Shown here in pieces: positions 6,447 to 15,413 of a stretch of 64,000 bases of DNA; position 1 is the first letter of the stretch; each line of letters begins with the position of its first letter. A program made the position numbers and the translations under genes. The notes beneath the pieces were generated by a model. That model saw nothing but the letters and a program-made list of their open reading frames with translations. It did not search any database and was not told the origin of the DNA. The DNA is from Mesobacterium pallidum (lineage in GTDB: Bacteria; Pseudomonadota; Alphaproteobacteria; Rhodobacterales; Rhodobacteraceae): positions 81,190-145,189 of the forward strand of contig NZ_JAIMID010000018.1 in assembly GCF_019966535.1 (NCBI RefSeq). Reading direction: 5' to 3'.

Positions 6447-8618
6447 ATGGCGAAAGCAGCCCAGAACGTCGTCCTGTCCCCATCGCGGGACATCCCCTTC
6501 AACAAGCTCTTGCTGAGCCAGTCCAACGTGCGGCGCATCAAGGCGGGCGTCTCGGTCGAAGAACTGGCCGAGGATATCGCCCGCCGCGGGCTCCTGCAAA
6601 GCTTGAACGTCCGGCCAGTGCTTGATGCCGATGGTGTCGAGAACGGGATGTTCGAGATCCCGGCCGGCGGCCGCAGATTCCAAGCGCTGTCGCTGCTGGT
6701 GAAGCAGAAGCGGCTAGCCAAGACCGCGCCGATCCCCTGCATCGTGCGGGACGTTGCGTCGGAGATCCTCGCCGAGGATGACTCGCTGGCGGAGAACATG
6801 CAGCGTGTCGCCCTGCATCCGCTGGATCAGTTCCGCGCCTTCGTGGCTCTGCGGGAGAAGGGGCAGGATGAGGAAGCGATTGCGGCGGCCTTCTTCGTCA
6901 CCCCGCAGATCGTCAAGCAGCGCCTGAAGTTGGCCTCCGTGGCCCCTGCCCTGCTCGAGGTCTATGCCGAGGATGGCATGACGCTGGAACAGCTGATGGC
7001 CTTCACGGTGAACCCGGATCACGCGCGTCAGGTGCAGGTCTGGGAGGCTGTGAAGAACTCCTGGAATAAGGAGCCTCACGCGATCCGGCGTATGCTGACC
7101 GAGACCTCGGTCCGGGCGTCTGATCGTCGCGCGGTCTTCGTCGGCGTCGATGCATATGAGGCGACGGGCGGTGTCGTCCTGCGTGATCTCTTCCAGGGCG
7201 ACGACGGTGGCTGGCTGGAGGACCCTGCCCTGCTTGATCGGCTGGTCGCCGAGAAGCTTCAGGCGGAAGCCGGAGCGCTGGTTTCCGAAGGCTGGAAGTG
7301 GATCGAGGTGGCGACCGACCTTCCCTATGGCTACAGCCACGGTCTGCGGCGTCTGGCCGGTGATCCCGCGCCGATGACCGACGAGGAAAGTGCGGCCCAT
7401 GCGGCGCTCCTCGCCGAGTACCGCGCGCTGGAGGAGGAGTACTCCGGCCAGGACGAATATCCCGAGGAGATCGATGCCCGGCTCGGTCAGCTGGAAATGG
7501 CGATGGAAGCGCTCGAGCAGCGGCCGCTGATCTATGATCCGGCCGAGGTCGGGCGCGCAGGCGTCTTCGTCACGCTGGATCGGGACGGCAGTCTCGCGGT
7601 CTATCGCGGCTATGTCCGGCCCGAGGACGAGCCGCGCGAGGAGACCGCGGTCCAGGATGGTGATGGCGCGGATGCTATGGGGCAGGGGGGTGATGTCGGT
7701 GTTTCCAGCTGGAAACCATCGGCGACCTCCGCCGGAGGCACCGTGATCACTTCGGGCGGTCAGCCGATCGGCGCGGATGCGTCCGAGGAAGAAGACGACG
7801 GTGTTCTGAAGCCGCTGCCTGAGCGGCTGGTCATGGAACTGACTGCCCACCGGACCCTCGCACTGCGCGAAGCCATCGGTCGTTCGCCGGACGTCGCGCT
7901 GACGCTCCTGCTCCTGAAGCTGGTGACGGACACCTTCCGCACCTCCTCCGGCTCGGGCAGCTGTCTCGAAGCCTCGGTGCGCCATGTCTACATGTCCGCG
8001 CAGGCGCCCGATCTGAGGGACAGCGTCGTGGCGAAGCTGGTCGATGAGCGTCACGCCGCCTGGGAGGCTGATCTGCCCCTCGGGGACGATGCCGCGCTCT
8101 GGGACTATCTGACTGTGCTCGACCAGGGTAGCCGTCTGGCACTCCTGGCGCATTGCCTCAGCTTCGGGATCAACGCACTCCATGAGAAGGTGAACCCCTA
8201 TGGTGCGGGCATCTCCGCCAGCGGCCTGACCCGCCGCATGGCGCATGCCGATCTGGTGGCCCGCGCGGTGGATCTCGACATGGTCGAGGCGGGCTGGGAG
8301 CCGACGGTCGATGGCTACCTCAACCGTGTGCCCAAGGCCCGGATCCTCGAGGCCGTGCGCGAGGCGAAGGGGGAGGGTACCACGCAGCTCCTCGACCATC
8401 TGAAGAAGGGCGAGATGGCCACGGAAGCCGAGCGGCTCCTCAAGGGCAGCGGGTGGTTGCCCGAGGTCCTCCGCCGGACCGATCTGGCGGCGCAGGACGG
8501 CGAGGATCTCGCGGAAGGGCAGGGGGAAGATGTGGGCGAGCCCGAAGACATCGATCTCCCGGCTTTCCTGACTGCTGATCTGCCGGACGGCGACGCGTCG
8601 ATGATGGCAGCCGAGTGA
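6447..8618 (+). CDS. Large ParB/RepB/Spo0J-family plasmid protein
   Basis: The 723-residue product starts at ATG 6447 behind a GGAGAA ribosome-binding site. Residues 15-115 form a ParB N-domain (IPFNKLLLSQSNVRRIKAG, SVEELAEDIARRGLLQSLNVRPV and the box IPAGGRRFQALSLL, with GGRR in place of the usual GERR). The segment DEEAIAAAFFVTPQIVKQRLKLA (about 137-160) is the DNA-binding HTH. The long C-terminal part is acidic and of unknown fold. It is not the plasmid's own RepB, since repB lies upstream. Proteins of this class are common in the maintenance/leading region of conjugative plasmids, and some have nuclease or anti-restriction roles; the exact job here is not known. It heads a plus-strand run of maintenance genes. 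Confidence 0.85.
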   Translation: MAKAAQNVVLSPSRDIPFNKLLLSQSNVRRIKAGVSVEELAEDIARRGLLQSLNVRPVLDADGVENGMFEIPAGGRRFQALSLLVKQKRLAKTAPIPCIVRDVASEILAEDDSLAENMQRVALHPLDQFRAFVALREKGQDEEAIAAAFFVTPQIVKQRLKLASVAPALLEVYAEDGMTLEQLMAFTVNPDHARQVQVWEAVKNSWNKEPHAIRRMLTETSVRASDRRAVFVGVDAYEATGGVVLRDLFQGDDGGWLEDPALLDRLVAEKLQAEAGALVSEGWKWIEVATDLPYGYSHGLRRLAGDPAPMTDEESAAHAALLAEYRALEEEYSGQDEYPEEIDARLGQLEMAMEALEQRPLIYDPAEVGRAGVFVTLDRDGSLAVYRGYVRPEDEPREETAVQDGDGADAMGQGGDVGVSSWKPSATSAGGTVITSGGQPIGADASEEEDDGVLKPLPERLVMELTAHRTLALREAIGRSPDVALTLLLLKLVTDTFRTSSGSGSCLEASVRHVYMSAQAPDLRDSVVAKLVDERHAAWEADLPLGDDAALWDYLTVLDQGSRLALLAHCLSFGINALHEKVNPYGAGISASGLTRRMAHADLVARAVDLDMVEAGWEPTVDGYLNRVPKARILEAVREAKGEGTTQLLDHLKKGEMATEAERLLKGSGWLPEVLRRTDLAAQDGEDLAEGQGEDVGEPEDIDLPAFLTADLPDGDASMMAAE

Positions 8619-8630
8619 AATAAGCCATCC

Positions 8631-8652
8631 GAGGGCGGGGAAACCCGCCCTC
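8631..8652 (+). terminator. 3' stem-loop after the ParB-like gene
   Basis: GAGGGCGGG and CCCGCCCTC pair perfectly around a GAAA tetraloop, 13 bp after the stop. There is no T-run, so it may be an RNA 3'-end stabiliser rather than a classical terminator. The 16-bp core GGCGGGGAAACCCGCC is identical in the hairpin after ssb (12173-12194). Confidence 0.5.
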
Positions 8653-8718
8653 ATTCCAGAAAAAATATAGCAATATCAATATGATGAATGCGGCTACTCG
8701 CATTCGGGATGAGGAATC

Positions 8719-9192
8719 ATGTCTGCAACGAACATCATCGACTCAGCGCCTCTCGGGGCACTGATCCGCTACACCGACGGCAGTCCCAGGCCGCCGGCGC
8801 GTTTCACCAAGAAGCTCGCGGCCTGGGAGCGCTCGAACGGCGTCGGCCGTCTCGTGAAGAAAGAGCCACCGCGGGTCTATCCGACGTGGACGGCTCCAGC
8901 CTCCTTCACGCTGCATGAAGGGAACTTCTCCTCGGACGGGGTGATCCTCGTCACCATCATGCGCAGCCATTCGGCGGACAGCCGGTTGGTCTTCGAGGTG
9001 GCGGAGGAACCGAAGGCCGGGCAGGTCTGCGTGCTGCTGGACTTCGGCGGCAACACCGAACTGCTGCATCTGGCGGAGTCCGTTACCGCGGCAGAGCTCT
9101 GGATTGCGCGGGAGGGCTATCGCAACGCTCGTCTCGAAATCGTCGGTGCCGAAGACGGCGATAGGGCAGGGGGCACGGACCTGGCCGCCTGA
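8719..9192 (+). CDS. Hypothetical plasmid protein (157 aa)
   Basis: I do not recognise a named domain. The 157-residue protein is soluble, with an N-terminal basic patch (PPARFTKKLAAWERSNGVGRLVKKEPPRVYP). A beta-rich middle (FTLHEGNFSSDGVILVTIMR) and an acidic tail follow, and there are no membrane segments or signal. ATG 8719 follows a GAGGAATC ribosome-binding sequence. It sits between the ParB-like gene and a long leader region in the same direction, so it is probably part of the maintenance region. Confidence 0.65.
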   Translation: MSATNIIDSAPLGALIRYTDGSPRPPARFTKKLAAWERSNGVGRLVKKEPPRVYPTWTAPASFTLHEGNFSSDGVILVTIMRSHSADSRLVFEVAEEPKAGQVCVLLDFGGNTELLHLAESVTAAELWIAREGYRNARLEIVGAEDGDRAGGTDLAA

Positions 9193-9581
9193 GTCCTGAC
9201 AGTGCGTGAGGGGCTTGCCGAGGGGCGAGCCTCTCACCGACCACGAACCTCGTCCCGCGATGCCACGGGGCGCCACAGGATCCATCCCCAAAGACGAAGG
9301 TCTTCAACCAAGAGCCTGCCCGGGAGGCTGGCAGCGTTACGAGCATCAACAGGACAACCGGCTCCAGTCGCCAGAGCACCATCCCCCGCTCGCCATTCCC
9401 TTCCTTGCCCCGAATCCTGTCTTCGAGATCAACCCGCAAGGGGTCGGACTACGGGCGAGCCCGTGCCGCCGGGTGGATTCGGACGAGCCGAACGCACCCG
9501 GTGATGTCAGCCAGTCTTCGGGCCTGCGGGGTCCTGTCGTGCGGGGGATGGTCCCCCGCCTCCAAGACAGGAGCCAAACAG
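9193..9581. other. Long leader/intergenic region with stem-loop
   Basis: No gene could be supported in these 389 bases; open frames here have no ribosome-binding site and atypical composition. The right end has a perfect hairpin, GCGGGGGA-TGG-TCCCCCGC at 9541-9559, then AAGACAGGAG, which serves as the leader of the 54-residue gene at 9582. The same hairpin-plus-AAGACAGG layout recurs before ssb. Confidence 0.5.
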
Positions 9582-9746
9582 ATGTCCCGCAAAGATGCTC
9601 ACGCCTTCGCAGCCTCCCTCGCCGCCACGCTCATGGTCTCGATCGTCGTCTTCCAGGCAGGGGATGGAACCTTCGGCGCCGTCCCCGCCGATGAAATCGA
9701 CGGAGACGAGGTTCAAGTGGTCGCTGAGGTCGACCCGTGGGCATGA
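9582..9746 (+). CDS. Small single-span membrane protein (54 aa)
   Basis: A 54-residue product starting MSRKDAHAFAASLAATLMVS. Residues 9-25 form one hydrophobic span after a short basic N-terminus, followed by an acidic tail (DEIDGDEVQVVAEVDPW). The ATG has a GGAG ribosome-binding site eleven bases upstream and a structured leader. This could be a small membrane peptide or a signal-anchored factor; the function is unknown. It is easily missed because of its size, and it overlaps larger but implausible frames. Confidence 0.5.
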   Translation: MSRKDAHAFAASLAATLMVSIVVFQAGDGTFGAVPADEIDGDEVQVVAEVDPWA

Positions 9747-9933
9747 TGCCCACGGTCTTTTTTCGAAGGCTCGGCATCGGGGCAGGGTCCCCGATCTGGG
9801 CCTTTCCCCGGTCAACCGTTCCGGTCGACAGGTCGGAAGCGCCGCCAAGTGGTCGGCGGCACGTCCATGGAAGTCGCTTGATCATCGAAGGCGTTCGTCG
9901 GAAGCTGAACAAGACGGCGCAGGGTTCGGTGGA

Positions 9934-10983
9934 ATGCTCTATAAATCTTTGATTTCATTATACGGTTCGTCGCTCGCGGGTAAGTCGGCTCCCAAAGACG
10001 ACTTGATCTGGCACTTCACACCGTCCGACGACCTGCGGCAGTTCCGAGTTTACGCGCTCGATGCGCTGCAGCGGGCCAAGGTGTTCCTGCTCGATCACCA
10101 AGCAGCTGCCTACACTGACACGCTTCACGATGCCGTCTCCAAGCAGGCAGAGGAAGCTGGGGTGCCCGCCATGGCGATCCTCGGTGAGGTGAAGCTTCCC
10201 GGTCCCGTCGTTTGGGTAGAGTTCGACGATCGCGAGCTGGGCGTTGCACGATTTGAGCGCGCTTCACCTGTGACCCGGCACGAAGAAAAGCCTTTGGGGA
10301 CGGGCCTGCGCGGCTACCTTCTGGACGACCGCAACGAGGGCCATCTGCGCATTACGATGTTCCACCGCCGCGAGAACTCGCGTGTTGTCGATCCGATCTG
10401 TGCGCTGCTCGTCAAGCGGACACCGACAGGACGGCTGAACTATGACGACGTCGATGTCGAGCTGAGCCGATCCGTGGTCGATTTCCGCGTGCGGAGCGGC
10501 GATACGATGGAAATGATCCAAGGCCGCCGCACGGTGCACCAGGTTGAAACCGGGTATGACCTGTTCATTCCCTACGCTCTGTTTGCAATGCTGGTCTCGC
10601 CGGATCTTGGCGGGATCATCCCAACGGAAACTGAAACCTTCACTGTCAAGGACACCAAGACTGCCCGAAAGTTCGGCAAGTCGTGGATCCTTGGCGCCCA
10701 GAAATCACACCTGACGATCCGGATCGGCCCGCAGGCCGCCGCGCACATGGCGGAAAGAACCGCTCGCCTCGAATTCGAGAGGCAAACACTCGAGGCGCGG
10801 AACGGCCCCGTTCGTCATTGGGTGTCCGAGCATGAGCGGCACTACCGAAGCGGCAAAGTCGTTCTGGTCAAAGGGCATCACCGGGGCCAAGCACCTGACC
10901 CCAATCTGCCGACACGGGTGATGGGGCCGAAACGCGAGGAGTTCGAGTTTGACCTCCCCAAGGTCGTCCGATCAAAATCCTAA
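9934..10983 (+). CDS. Hypothetical plasmid protein with C-terminal H-x-V-S-x-H motif
   Basis: ATG 9934 gives a 349-residue protein; the frame is open further upstream but that part has low-complexity Ser/Arg/Pro translation typical of a shadow. No named family was recognised. Visible features are an N-terminal DDLIWHFTPSDDLRQFRVYALDAL-like region (split across residues 20-45), a middle with DTMEMIQGRRTVHQ, and a C-terminal HWVSEHERHYRSGKVVLVKG then HHRG. A similar H-x-V-x-x-H...G-K...H-x-R-G ending occurs in plasmid/phage conserved hypotheticals. There is no signal peptide or membrane span. It lies convergent to the H-NS gene at 11004. Confidence 0.65.
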   Translation: MLYKSLISLYGSSLAGKSAPKDDLIWHFTPSDDLRQFRVYALDALQRAKVFLLDHQAAAYTDTLHDAVSKQAEEAGVPAMAILGEVKLPGPVVWVEFDDRELGVARFERASPVTRHEEKPLGTGLRGYLLDDRNEGHLRITMFHRRENSRVVDPICALLVKRTPTGRLNYDDVDVELSRSVVDFRVRSGDTMEMIQGRRTVHQVETGYDLFIPYALFAMLVSPDLGGIIPTETETFTVKDTKTARKFGKSWILGAQKSHLTIRIGPQAAAHMAERTARLEFERQTLEARNGPVRHWVSEHERHYRSGKVVLVKGHHRGQAPDPNLPTRVMGPKREEFEFDLPKVVRSKS

Positions 10984-11003
10984 TGATCGAGCAGCAGACA
11001 GCT

Positions 11004-11321
11004 TCATGCGGCTAGATCGTCTTTCGACTTCCCAGCAGCCAGCGCGTCCACGAACCACTGCGGTTTGCGTCCCCGGCCGGACCAGGTGAGTGCCGGGTTC
11101 TCAGGGTGCCGGTATTTCGCCGCGGCAGGTGCACGGGAGGATTTCGTCTCGGTGCCGACAAGTTCGGCTAGAGAGTAGCCCAGATCCCGGGCGAGAGCTT
11201 CCACCTTGGCGCGGGCTTCCGCCTTCTGCCGATCCTCGAATGTGGAGATCGCCTTGGCGACGCCCTTCTGCATTTTCTTCAGCTCGCTGAGCGACAGTGC
11301 CTCGAGATCGTAATCAGCCAT
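11004..11321 (-). CDS. H-NS/HvrA-family nucleoid protein
   Basis: The 105-residue product has the two parts of the H-NS family. One is an N-terminal coiled-coil oligomerisation helix (LEALSLSELKKMQKGVAKAI, then STFEDRQKAEARAKVEALAR). The other is a C-terminal DNA-binding motif YRHPENPALTWSGRGRKPQW, then FVDALAAGKSKDDL, matching the family's TWSGRGRKP core. Plasmid-borne H-NS proteins typically silence AT-rich or foreign DNA and reduce the fitness cost of the plasmid. Start ATG 11321 gives normal length; an upstream start would add 30 atypical residues. It is transcribed divergently from ssb across a 425-bp spacer. Confidence 0.92.
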   Translation of the reverse strand: MADYDLEALSLSELKKMQKGVAKAISTFEDRQKAEARAKVEALARDLGYSLAELVGTETKSSRAPAAAKYRHPENPALTWSGRGRKPQWFVDALAAGKSKDDLAA

Positions 11322-11746
11322 TGGTGCGGTCCGTGTCCTGAATGTCCCGGTATCGATAGCCCGTAGCGGCAACGCACCGCAACTCCCGGAAGGCAAGGGC
11401 AGGGGTGGCAAAGGCTGGTGATCGCCGCCGTCGTCCCCAGTGAGTTGCTTAACTGGGGGTCAGGCTTCTCCGATGGGCAAGGTGACAGGGTCTGGCCTGG
11501 GCTCCCCGCGCATCTCTGTCTCCTGGGCCATCCCTTCGACTGACAATCCCCTAATCCCGTTCGGGCTCCTGCGCGCAACCCCGCGTCAGTCCGGGCCGTG
11601 TTGCCCCTTCGGGGCTGCCCGCTCCACCCCGGTCCTCTGGGGGTTTCCGGCGTCCGTTCCGGCCACCGTGCACGCGTCACCCGACGGGATTCTTCCTGGT
11701 CTTGTCGAAGGGACGGTCCCGAAGACAGGACACACAGGAGCTTACC
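11322..11746. other. Divergent hns-ssb spacer with structured leader
   Basis: This 425-bp region shows no credible gene. It contains a GCCCC-TTC-GGGGC hairpin around 11610-11622. Near the ssb start there is GGGAC-G-GTCCC (about 11711-11721) followed by GAAGACAGGACACACAGGAG. The latter resembles the leader at 9541-9580 (hairpin with GGT, then AAGACAGG, then ribosome-binding site). Confidence 0.45.
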
Positions 11747-12151
11747 ATGCAGAACATCGTCATCCTCGCCGGCAACATCGGTCAGACCCCCGAAGTCCGC
11801 ACCACCCAGGGCGGCACCAAGATCACCAACTTCAGCCTCGCCACCTCCCGCCCCCGCCTCTCGGAAGGTCGCGTCCTGCGCGACGACAACGGCTACCGGG
11901 TCATGGACACCGAATGGCACCGCATCACCTGCTTCAACGGTCTCGGCAAGACGGTCGCGGAGCATTGCGAAAAGGGCATGAAGGTCCTCGTCCACGGCCG
12001 AATCCACTACACCAAATGGATCGACAGCATGGGGAACGACCGCTACGGCTGCGAGATCATCGCCGAGAAGGTCGACTTCCTGAGCCGCCCGAAGTCGGCC
12101 GAGAATGAAAACCCCGAGCTGGTCGACCGCGACGACGAGATCCCGTTCTGA
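11747..12151 (+). CDS. ssb: Single-stranded DNA-binding protein
   Basis: The 134-residue product is an SSB of the OB-fold family. It has MQNIVILAGNIGQTPEVRTT, the T-E-W-H-R segment DTEWHRITCFNGLGKTVAEH, KVLVHGRIHYTKW and the acidic tail ending DDEIPF, which recruits replication and repair partners. It is shorter than chromosomal SSBs (about 160-175 residues), as is common for plasmid copies. ATG 11747 is preceded by AGGAG. Plasmid SSBs cover the transferred strand in the recipient and can blunt SOS induction. It is followed by a strong hairpin (12173-12194). Confidence 0.95.
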   Translation: MQNIVILAGNIGQTPEVRTTQGGTKITNFSLATSRPRLSEGRVLRDDNGYRVMDTEWHRITCFNGLGKTVAEHCEKGMKVLVHGRIHYTKWIDSMGNDRYGCEIIAEKVDFLSRPKSAENENPELVDRDDEIPF

Positions 12152-12172
12152 GAACGGGGTCTCCCCCTCGGG

Positions 12173-12194
12173 CCCGGCGGGGAAACCCGCCGGG
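12173..12194 (+). terminator. 3' stem-loop after ssb
   Basis: CCCGGCGGG and CCCGCCGGG pair perfectly around GAAA. The core is identical to the hairpin at 8631-8652. No T-run follows, so it may be an mRNA-end stabiliser or a bidirectional structure against the convergent gene. Confidence 0.5.
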
Positions 12195-12262
12195 TTCGCT
12201 GCGCTGCTGCAATGTAGCTTCGAGCCGACTTTGGCCGATGATGCAATTTATTTGAACGGCAG

Positions 12263-13327
12263 CTATCTGCCGAGCAGTGCACGCATTAACGGGTTCGTCA
12301 TGGCAATGTCGGGCATGCTTTCCGGTCGGTATGGAATACTGAAATTAATCAAGTCGTCGGACTCGCGCGAAGCTTCGACACCAATACTCTCAGCCATGTC
12401 CTCTAAGACATCGCCAATTGCCTCGAAGGCATCCAGATTCTTCCATTTCCCAAATTCGCTCCAAAGCGCCTCGTGCACTTCAATTAAGCGTTCGTAGAAC
12501 GTAGCAAACCAGCCAAACTCAGACTCATCGGTGAGAGCAGGCGGATGCGTTTCTGGGGTTTCCTGCGCCGCTGCGGCACCCACAAAGTAGGATGAATACT
12601 TTAGCAGATCGCCGAGCTTGCCATACACTTCCCCTACAATCTGCCCAACATCCCCGTGGGTCCGATATGCCTTGATCAGCTCATAGCATTGGCCCCTGGT
12701 ATCGCCCAACACCTTGACCAAGGTTTCGAGGTAACCCTCTGCGGGGTCATATCCGATAGAGCCGGCGATGCGGCATACTGCATACTCATCCCACGTTGCC
12801 AGAATTACCTGCCAGCGCATGTTGTCTAGGATATTGCTATGTGTTTTCTGAAGAAGAAACCCGGGGAAAGACCTGTCAAATGCTGCTGTCACCTCCACAT
12901 GCGCGCATTCGTGCGCAACTAGATGAAGCGATTGCCAGAAGTATTCGGTTTCCTCCCCGGGTTCTTCTAGGATGCTGAGCGCGTAGTTCGCGTTAAGTAC
13001 TAGATGCGTTTTGATCACACCGTCGCGAATTACCGTGGGTGCCATTGCAACACCGATGGCGACACCTTTGGTGGCGGTGAGCGTGTAGGTTGTCTCATAT
13101 CCACGATCAAGATCAGCTAGTGCCTCGTCGTAGTCGAAGGCGACGGTGACGCCATCCAGGTTGGCTAGGTCAATGGATTGACTGATGACGCTGAGAACGG
13201 AATGCAACTTGTACATCGCCTCCTTAGCGTAGTCCTCATCTGCAAACATTCTGGCGGAAAACTGAAGATCGCTCGGAATCGTAACGCCTTGTGGCAGTTC
13301 GTCGGTCTTGCCCTCTTCATCCTGCAT
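12263..13327 (-). CDS. Hypothetical protein with zinc-protease HExxH motif
   Basis: The 354-residue protein contains LHLVAHECAHVEV, a clean HExxH (H-E-C-A-H) zinc-metallopeptidase signature near residue 140. About 50 residues later comes ILATWDEYAVCRIA, which could supply the third zinc ligand (E in DEYA). No signal peptide or membrane span is seen, so a cytosolic protease is suggested. The gene is on the strand opposite to its neighbours, uses noticeably more A/T and non-preferred codons, and splits the ssb-DUF932 run, all signs of separate acquisition. ATG 13327 (AAGGG eight bases upstream) is preferred to GTG 13336. I cannot name a family; a toxin or phage-defence effector is possible. Confidence 0.6.
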   Translation of the reverse strand: MQDEEGKTDELPQGVTIPSDLQFSARMFADEDYAKEAMYKLHSVLSVISQSIDLANLDGVTVAFDYDEALADLDRGYETTYTLTATKGVAIGVAMAPTVIRDGVIKTHLVLNANYALSILEEPGEETEYFWQSLHLVAHECAHVEVTAAFDRSFPGFLLQKTHSNILDNMRWQVILATWDEYAVCRIAGSIGYDPAEGYLETLVKVLGDTRGQCYELIKAYRTHGDVGQIVGEVYGKLGDLLKYSSYFVGAAAAQETPETHPPALTDESEFGWFATFYERLIEVHEALWSEFGKWKNLDAFEAIGDVLEDMAESIGVEASRESDDLINFSIPYRPESMPDIAMTNPLMRALLGR

Positions 13328-13534
13328 CTTGCTCACCCTTCACCCGCTAAGTCTGAGATTCCCCGCGCACATCTAGATATGGACACATACTGCGCTGGCA
13401 CAACCGAATCTGGGTAAGAAATTCGGAGATGGCGCAGGCGCAGCGTGCGCCCGCTTCGTCCCGCATTGCTGCCGCTCGTGCCTCTTTTGAAGAGTGAAAG
13501 AATGGCTGGCTGCTTTCGCGACAGGTTGAAGGTT

Positions 13535-13566
13535 GGGAGAGTGGCTCCCGGCGCCTGTCACGGAGG
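13535..13566 (+). repeat. Repeated leader element, type 1, copy B
   Basis: GGGAGAGTGGCTCCCGGCGC followed by CTGTCACGGAGG, differing from copy A (6408-6438) at only a few positions. It ends in the GGAGG ribosome-binding site of the DUF932 gene. Confidence 0.6.
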
Positions 13567-13573
13567 AATGCCG

Positions 13574-14773
13574 ATGGGTGTTGTGGAAGTTCTGGATCCG
13601 GTACCGCCGGTGCAGGCCGGTGGCTGGAAAGTGGATGTGAGCCGGGGCGAGCGGAACGGGCGAGTGTCGTCCGAATGGTTCAACCGGCCCGATGATGAGC
13701 GGTATCTGTCGCTCGACGACCTCTGGGCCAATGTGAAGGGCCGGTCTGAGCGCAGCCGCAGCCGGGTCGTTCAGACAGCCGATATCCGTGTCGAGGCTGC
13801 GCGCGACAGCGCCGAGCGATTGCACCTTGTCCTTCCAAAAGCGCAGGAGCCGGTTGCACCGACGCATTGGGCCTTCGGCCAGCTCGCCAGCATTATCGGC
13901 GCTCCGGCCTCTTACCTACGGCAGCTGCCCGCGCCTTTGGCGGGGATCAACCTGCAATACGGTTTGACCAACCACCGCGCCGAGCAGGTGAAGACCTTCG
14001 AGACCGAGGATGGCCGGACCGAACTGCGCGCCGTGACCGGTCCCGACTACGGTCGCATCCATGACTTCGAGCTTGTCGAGGCGGTGCAGCGCATCGCGGG
14101 CAATGGCACGGGCGATACGCGCTGGAAGGTGCCGGGTGTGCTGGATTGGTCGACCGGGGTCTACAATCCGGATGTCGAGATCAGCCGCGACACGACCACG
14201 CTCTACGCCTCGGACCGCGATGTCTTCCTGTTCCTGGTCGACGATCGCAATCCGATCGAGGCGGGCAAGCTGGCGGACGGCTCTCCCGACCTCTACTTCC
14301 GGGGATTTTATTGCTGGAACTCCGAGGTCGGTGCCAAGACCCTTGGCATGGCGAGCTTTTACCTTCGGGCGGTGTGCCAGAACCGCAACCTCTGGGGCGT
14401 CGAGGATTTCCAGGAGATCAAGATCCGCCACTCGAAATACGCCGCGTCGCGCTTCGCACATGAGGCCGCGCCCGCGTTGACGCGGTTTGCCAATTCCTCG
14501 CCGCAAGGATTCGTGAACGGGATCAAAGCGGCGCGGCAGCAGATCGTGGCGCGCAGCGACGAGGACCGCGCGGATTTCCTGCGCAAGCGTGGTTTCTCGA
14601 AGGCCGAATCCGGCAAGATCATCGAAAAGGTGCTGATGGAGGAAGGCCGCCCGCCCGAGAGCATCTTCGACTTCGTACAGGGCATCACTCGGCTTGCGCG
14701 CGACAAAACCCAGCAGGATGCCCGCCTTGATATGGAAGGGCGCGCCAAGAAGCTCCTCGACCGGGTCGGCTGA
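13574..14773 (+). CDS. DUF932 domain plasmid protein
   Basis: The 399-residue protein matches DUF932. It has HWAFGQLASIIGAPASYLRQ, NLQYGLTNHR, ELRAVTGPDYGRIHDFELVE, DRDVFLFLVDDRNPIEAG, FRGFYCWNSEVGAKTLGMAS, and the CQNRNLW and KIRHSKYA segments typical of the family. DUF932 proteins are very common on conjugative plasmids and phages, often beside ssb and radC; their biochemical role is not established. ATG 13574 is chosen because GGAGG ends seven bases before it, while ATG 13568 would be only one base away. Upstream lies the type-1 repeated leader. Confidence 0.9.
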   Translation: MGVVEVLDPVPPVQAGGWKVDVSRGERNGRVSSEWFNRPDDERYLSLDDLWANVKGRSERSRSRVVQTADIRVEAARDSAERLHLVLPKAQEPVAPTHWAFGQLASIIGAPASYLRQLPAPLAGINLQYGLTNHRAEQVKTFETEDGRTELRAVTGPDYGRIHDFELVEAVQRIAGNGTGDTRWKVPGVLDWSTGVYNPDVEISRDTTTLYASDRDVFLFLVDDRNPIEAGKLADGSPDLYFRGFYCWNSEVGAKTLGMASFYLRAVCQNRNLWGVEDFQEIKIRHSKYAASRFAHEAAPALTRFANSSPQGFVNGIKAARQQIVARSDEDRADFLRKRGFSKAESGKIIEKVLMEEGRPPESIFDFVQGITRLARDKTQQDARLDMEGRAKKLLDRVG

Positions 14774-14898
14774 CGCGAAGCCCGGCACAGCGACCGCCTG
14801 CATCCGCGGCGGTCGCGTTTTCCTCCTCCACATGCACGCCACTGGCCCCGTCCCGAGAGGGCAGGGGAAGTCGGTGTGCGCAATTCAGCGAGACCCTC

Positions 14899-15339
14899 AT
14901 GACCCCCCAGGAAGAAACTGTCATCGTCGAGGCCCGCGACATCCTCGGCCGCTACCTCAGCCAGAACCCGGTCATCGGCAGCTGGCAAGCGCTGATGGAC
15001 TATTGTGCGCTGACCGTCCGAGGTCCCATCGAGCGCTTCCATGTCCTCTATCTCGACCGCAAGAACCGCATCATCGCCGATGAGCTTTTGTCTACCGGCA
15101 CGGTCGACCATGTCCCGGTCTATCCGCGCGAGGTGATCAAGCGGGCGCTGATGCTGAACGCTTGCGCGCTGATCCTGATCCACAACCACCCGTCGGGCGA
15201 TCCGACACCGTCGGAGGCCGATCTCAGCATGACCGGGGAGATCCAGAAGGGGTGTAAGTTTCTCGGTCTGACGCTGCATGACCACATCATCGTCGGCGCG
15301 GGGACGGAACTGAGCCTGCGGGCTCTGGGCAAGCTGTGA
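14899..15339 (+). CDS. radC: RadC-family JAMM/MPN+ domain protein
   Basis: The 146-residue product carries the complete JAMM metalloprotease signature HNHPSGDPTPSEAD near residues 96-109, after RFHVLYLDRKNRIIADELLS. This matches the RadC/YeeS family, but it lacks the N-terminal helix-hairpin-helix domain of chromosomal RadC. Plasmid RadC-like proteins are frequent in leading regions; despite the name, a repair role is doubtful. It is in the same direction as DUF932, 125 bp downstream. Confidence 0.92.
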   Translation: MTPQEETVIVEARDILGRYLSQNPVIGSWQALMDYCALTVRGPIERFHVLYLDRKNRIIADELLSTGTVDHVPVYPREVIKRALMLNACALILIHNHPSGDPTPSEADLSMTGEIQKGCKFLGLTLHDHIIVGAGTELSLRALGKL

Positions 15340-15413
15340 CGCGCCTTTCGGATCTGCCGCCGGCGCCCCCCCCGAGAAAGAGGGCGGCGGTTCGGTCTTT
15401 GACGGTTTGAAGC

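Noticed and set aside
6714..8654. A long minus-strand open frame opposite the ParB-like gene (about 646 codons)
   Set aside because: It is the mirror of a well-supported ParB-family gene in high-GC DNA, has no ribosome-binding site or recognisable domain, and shows Arg/Gly/His-rich low-quality translation.
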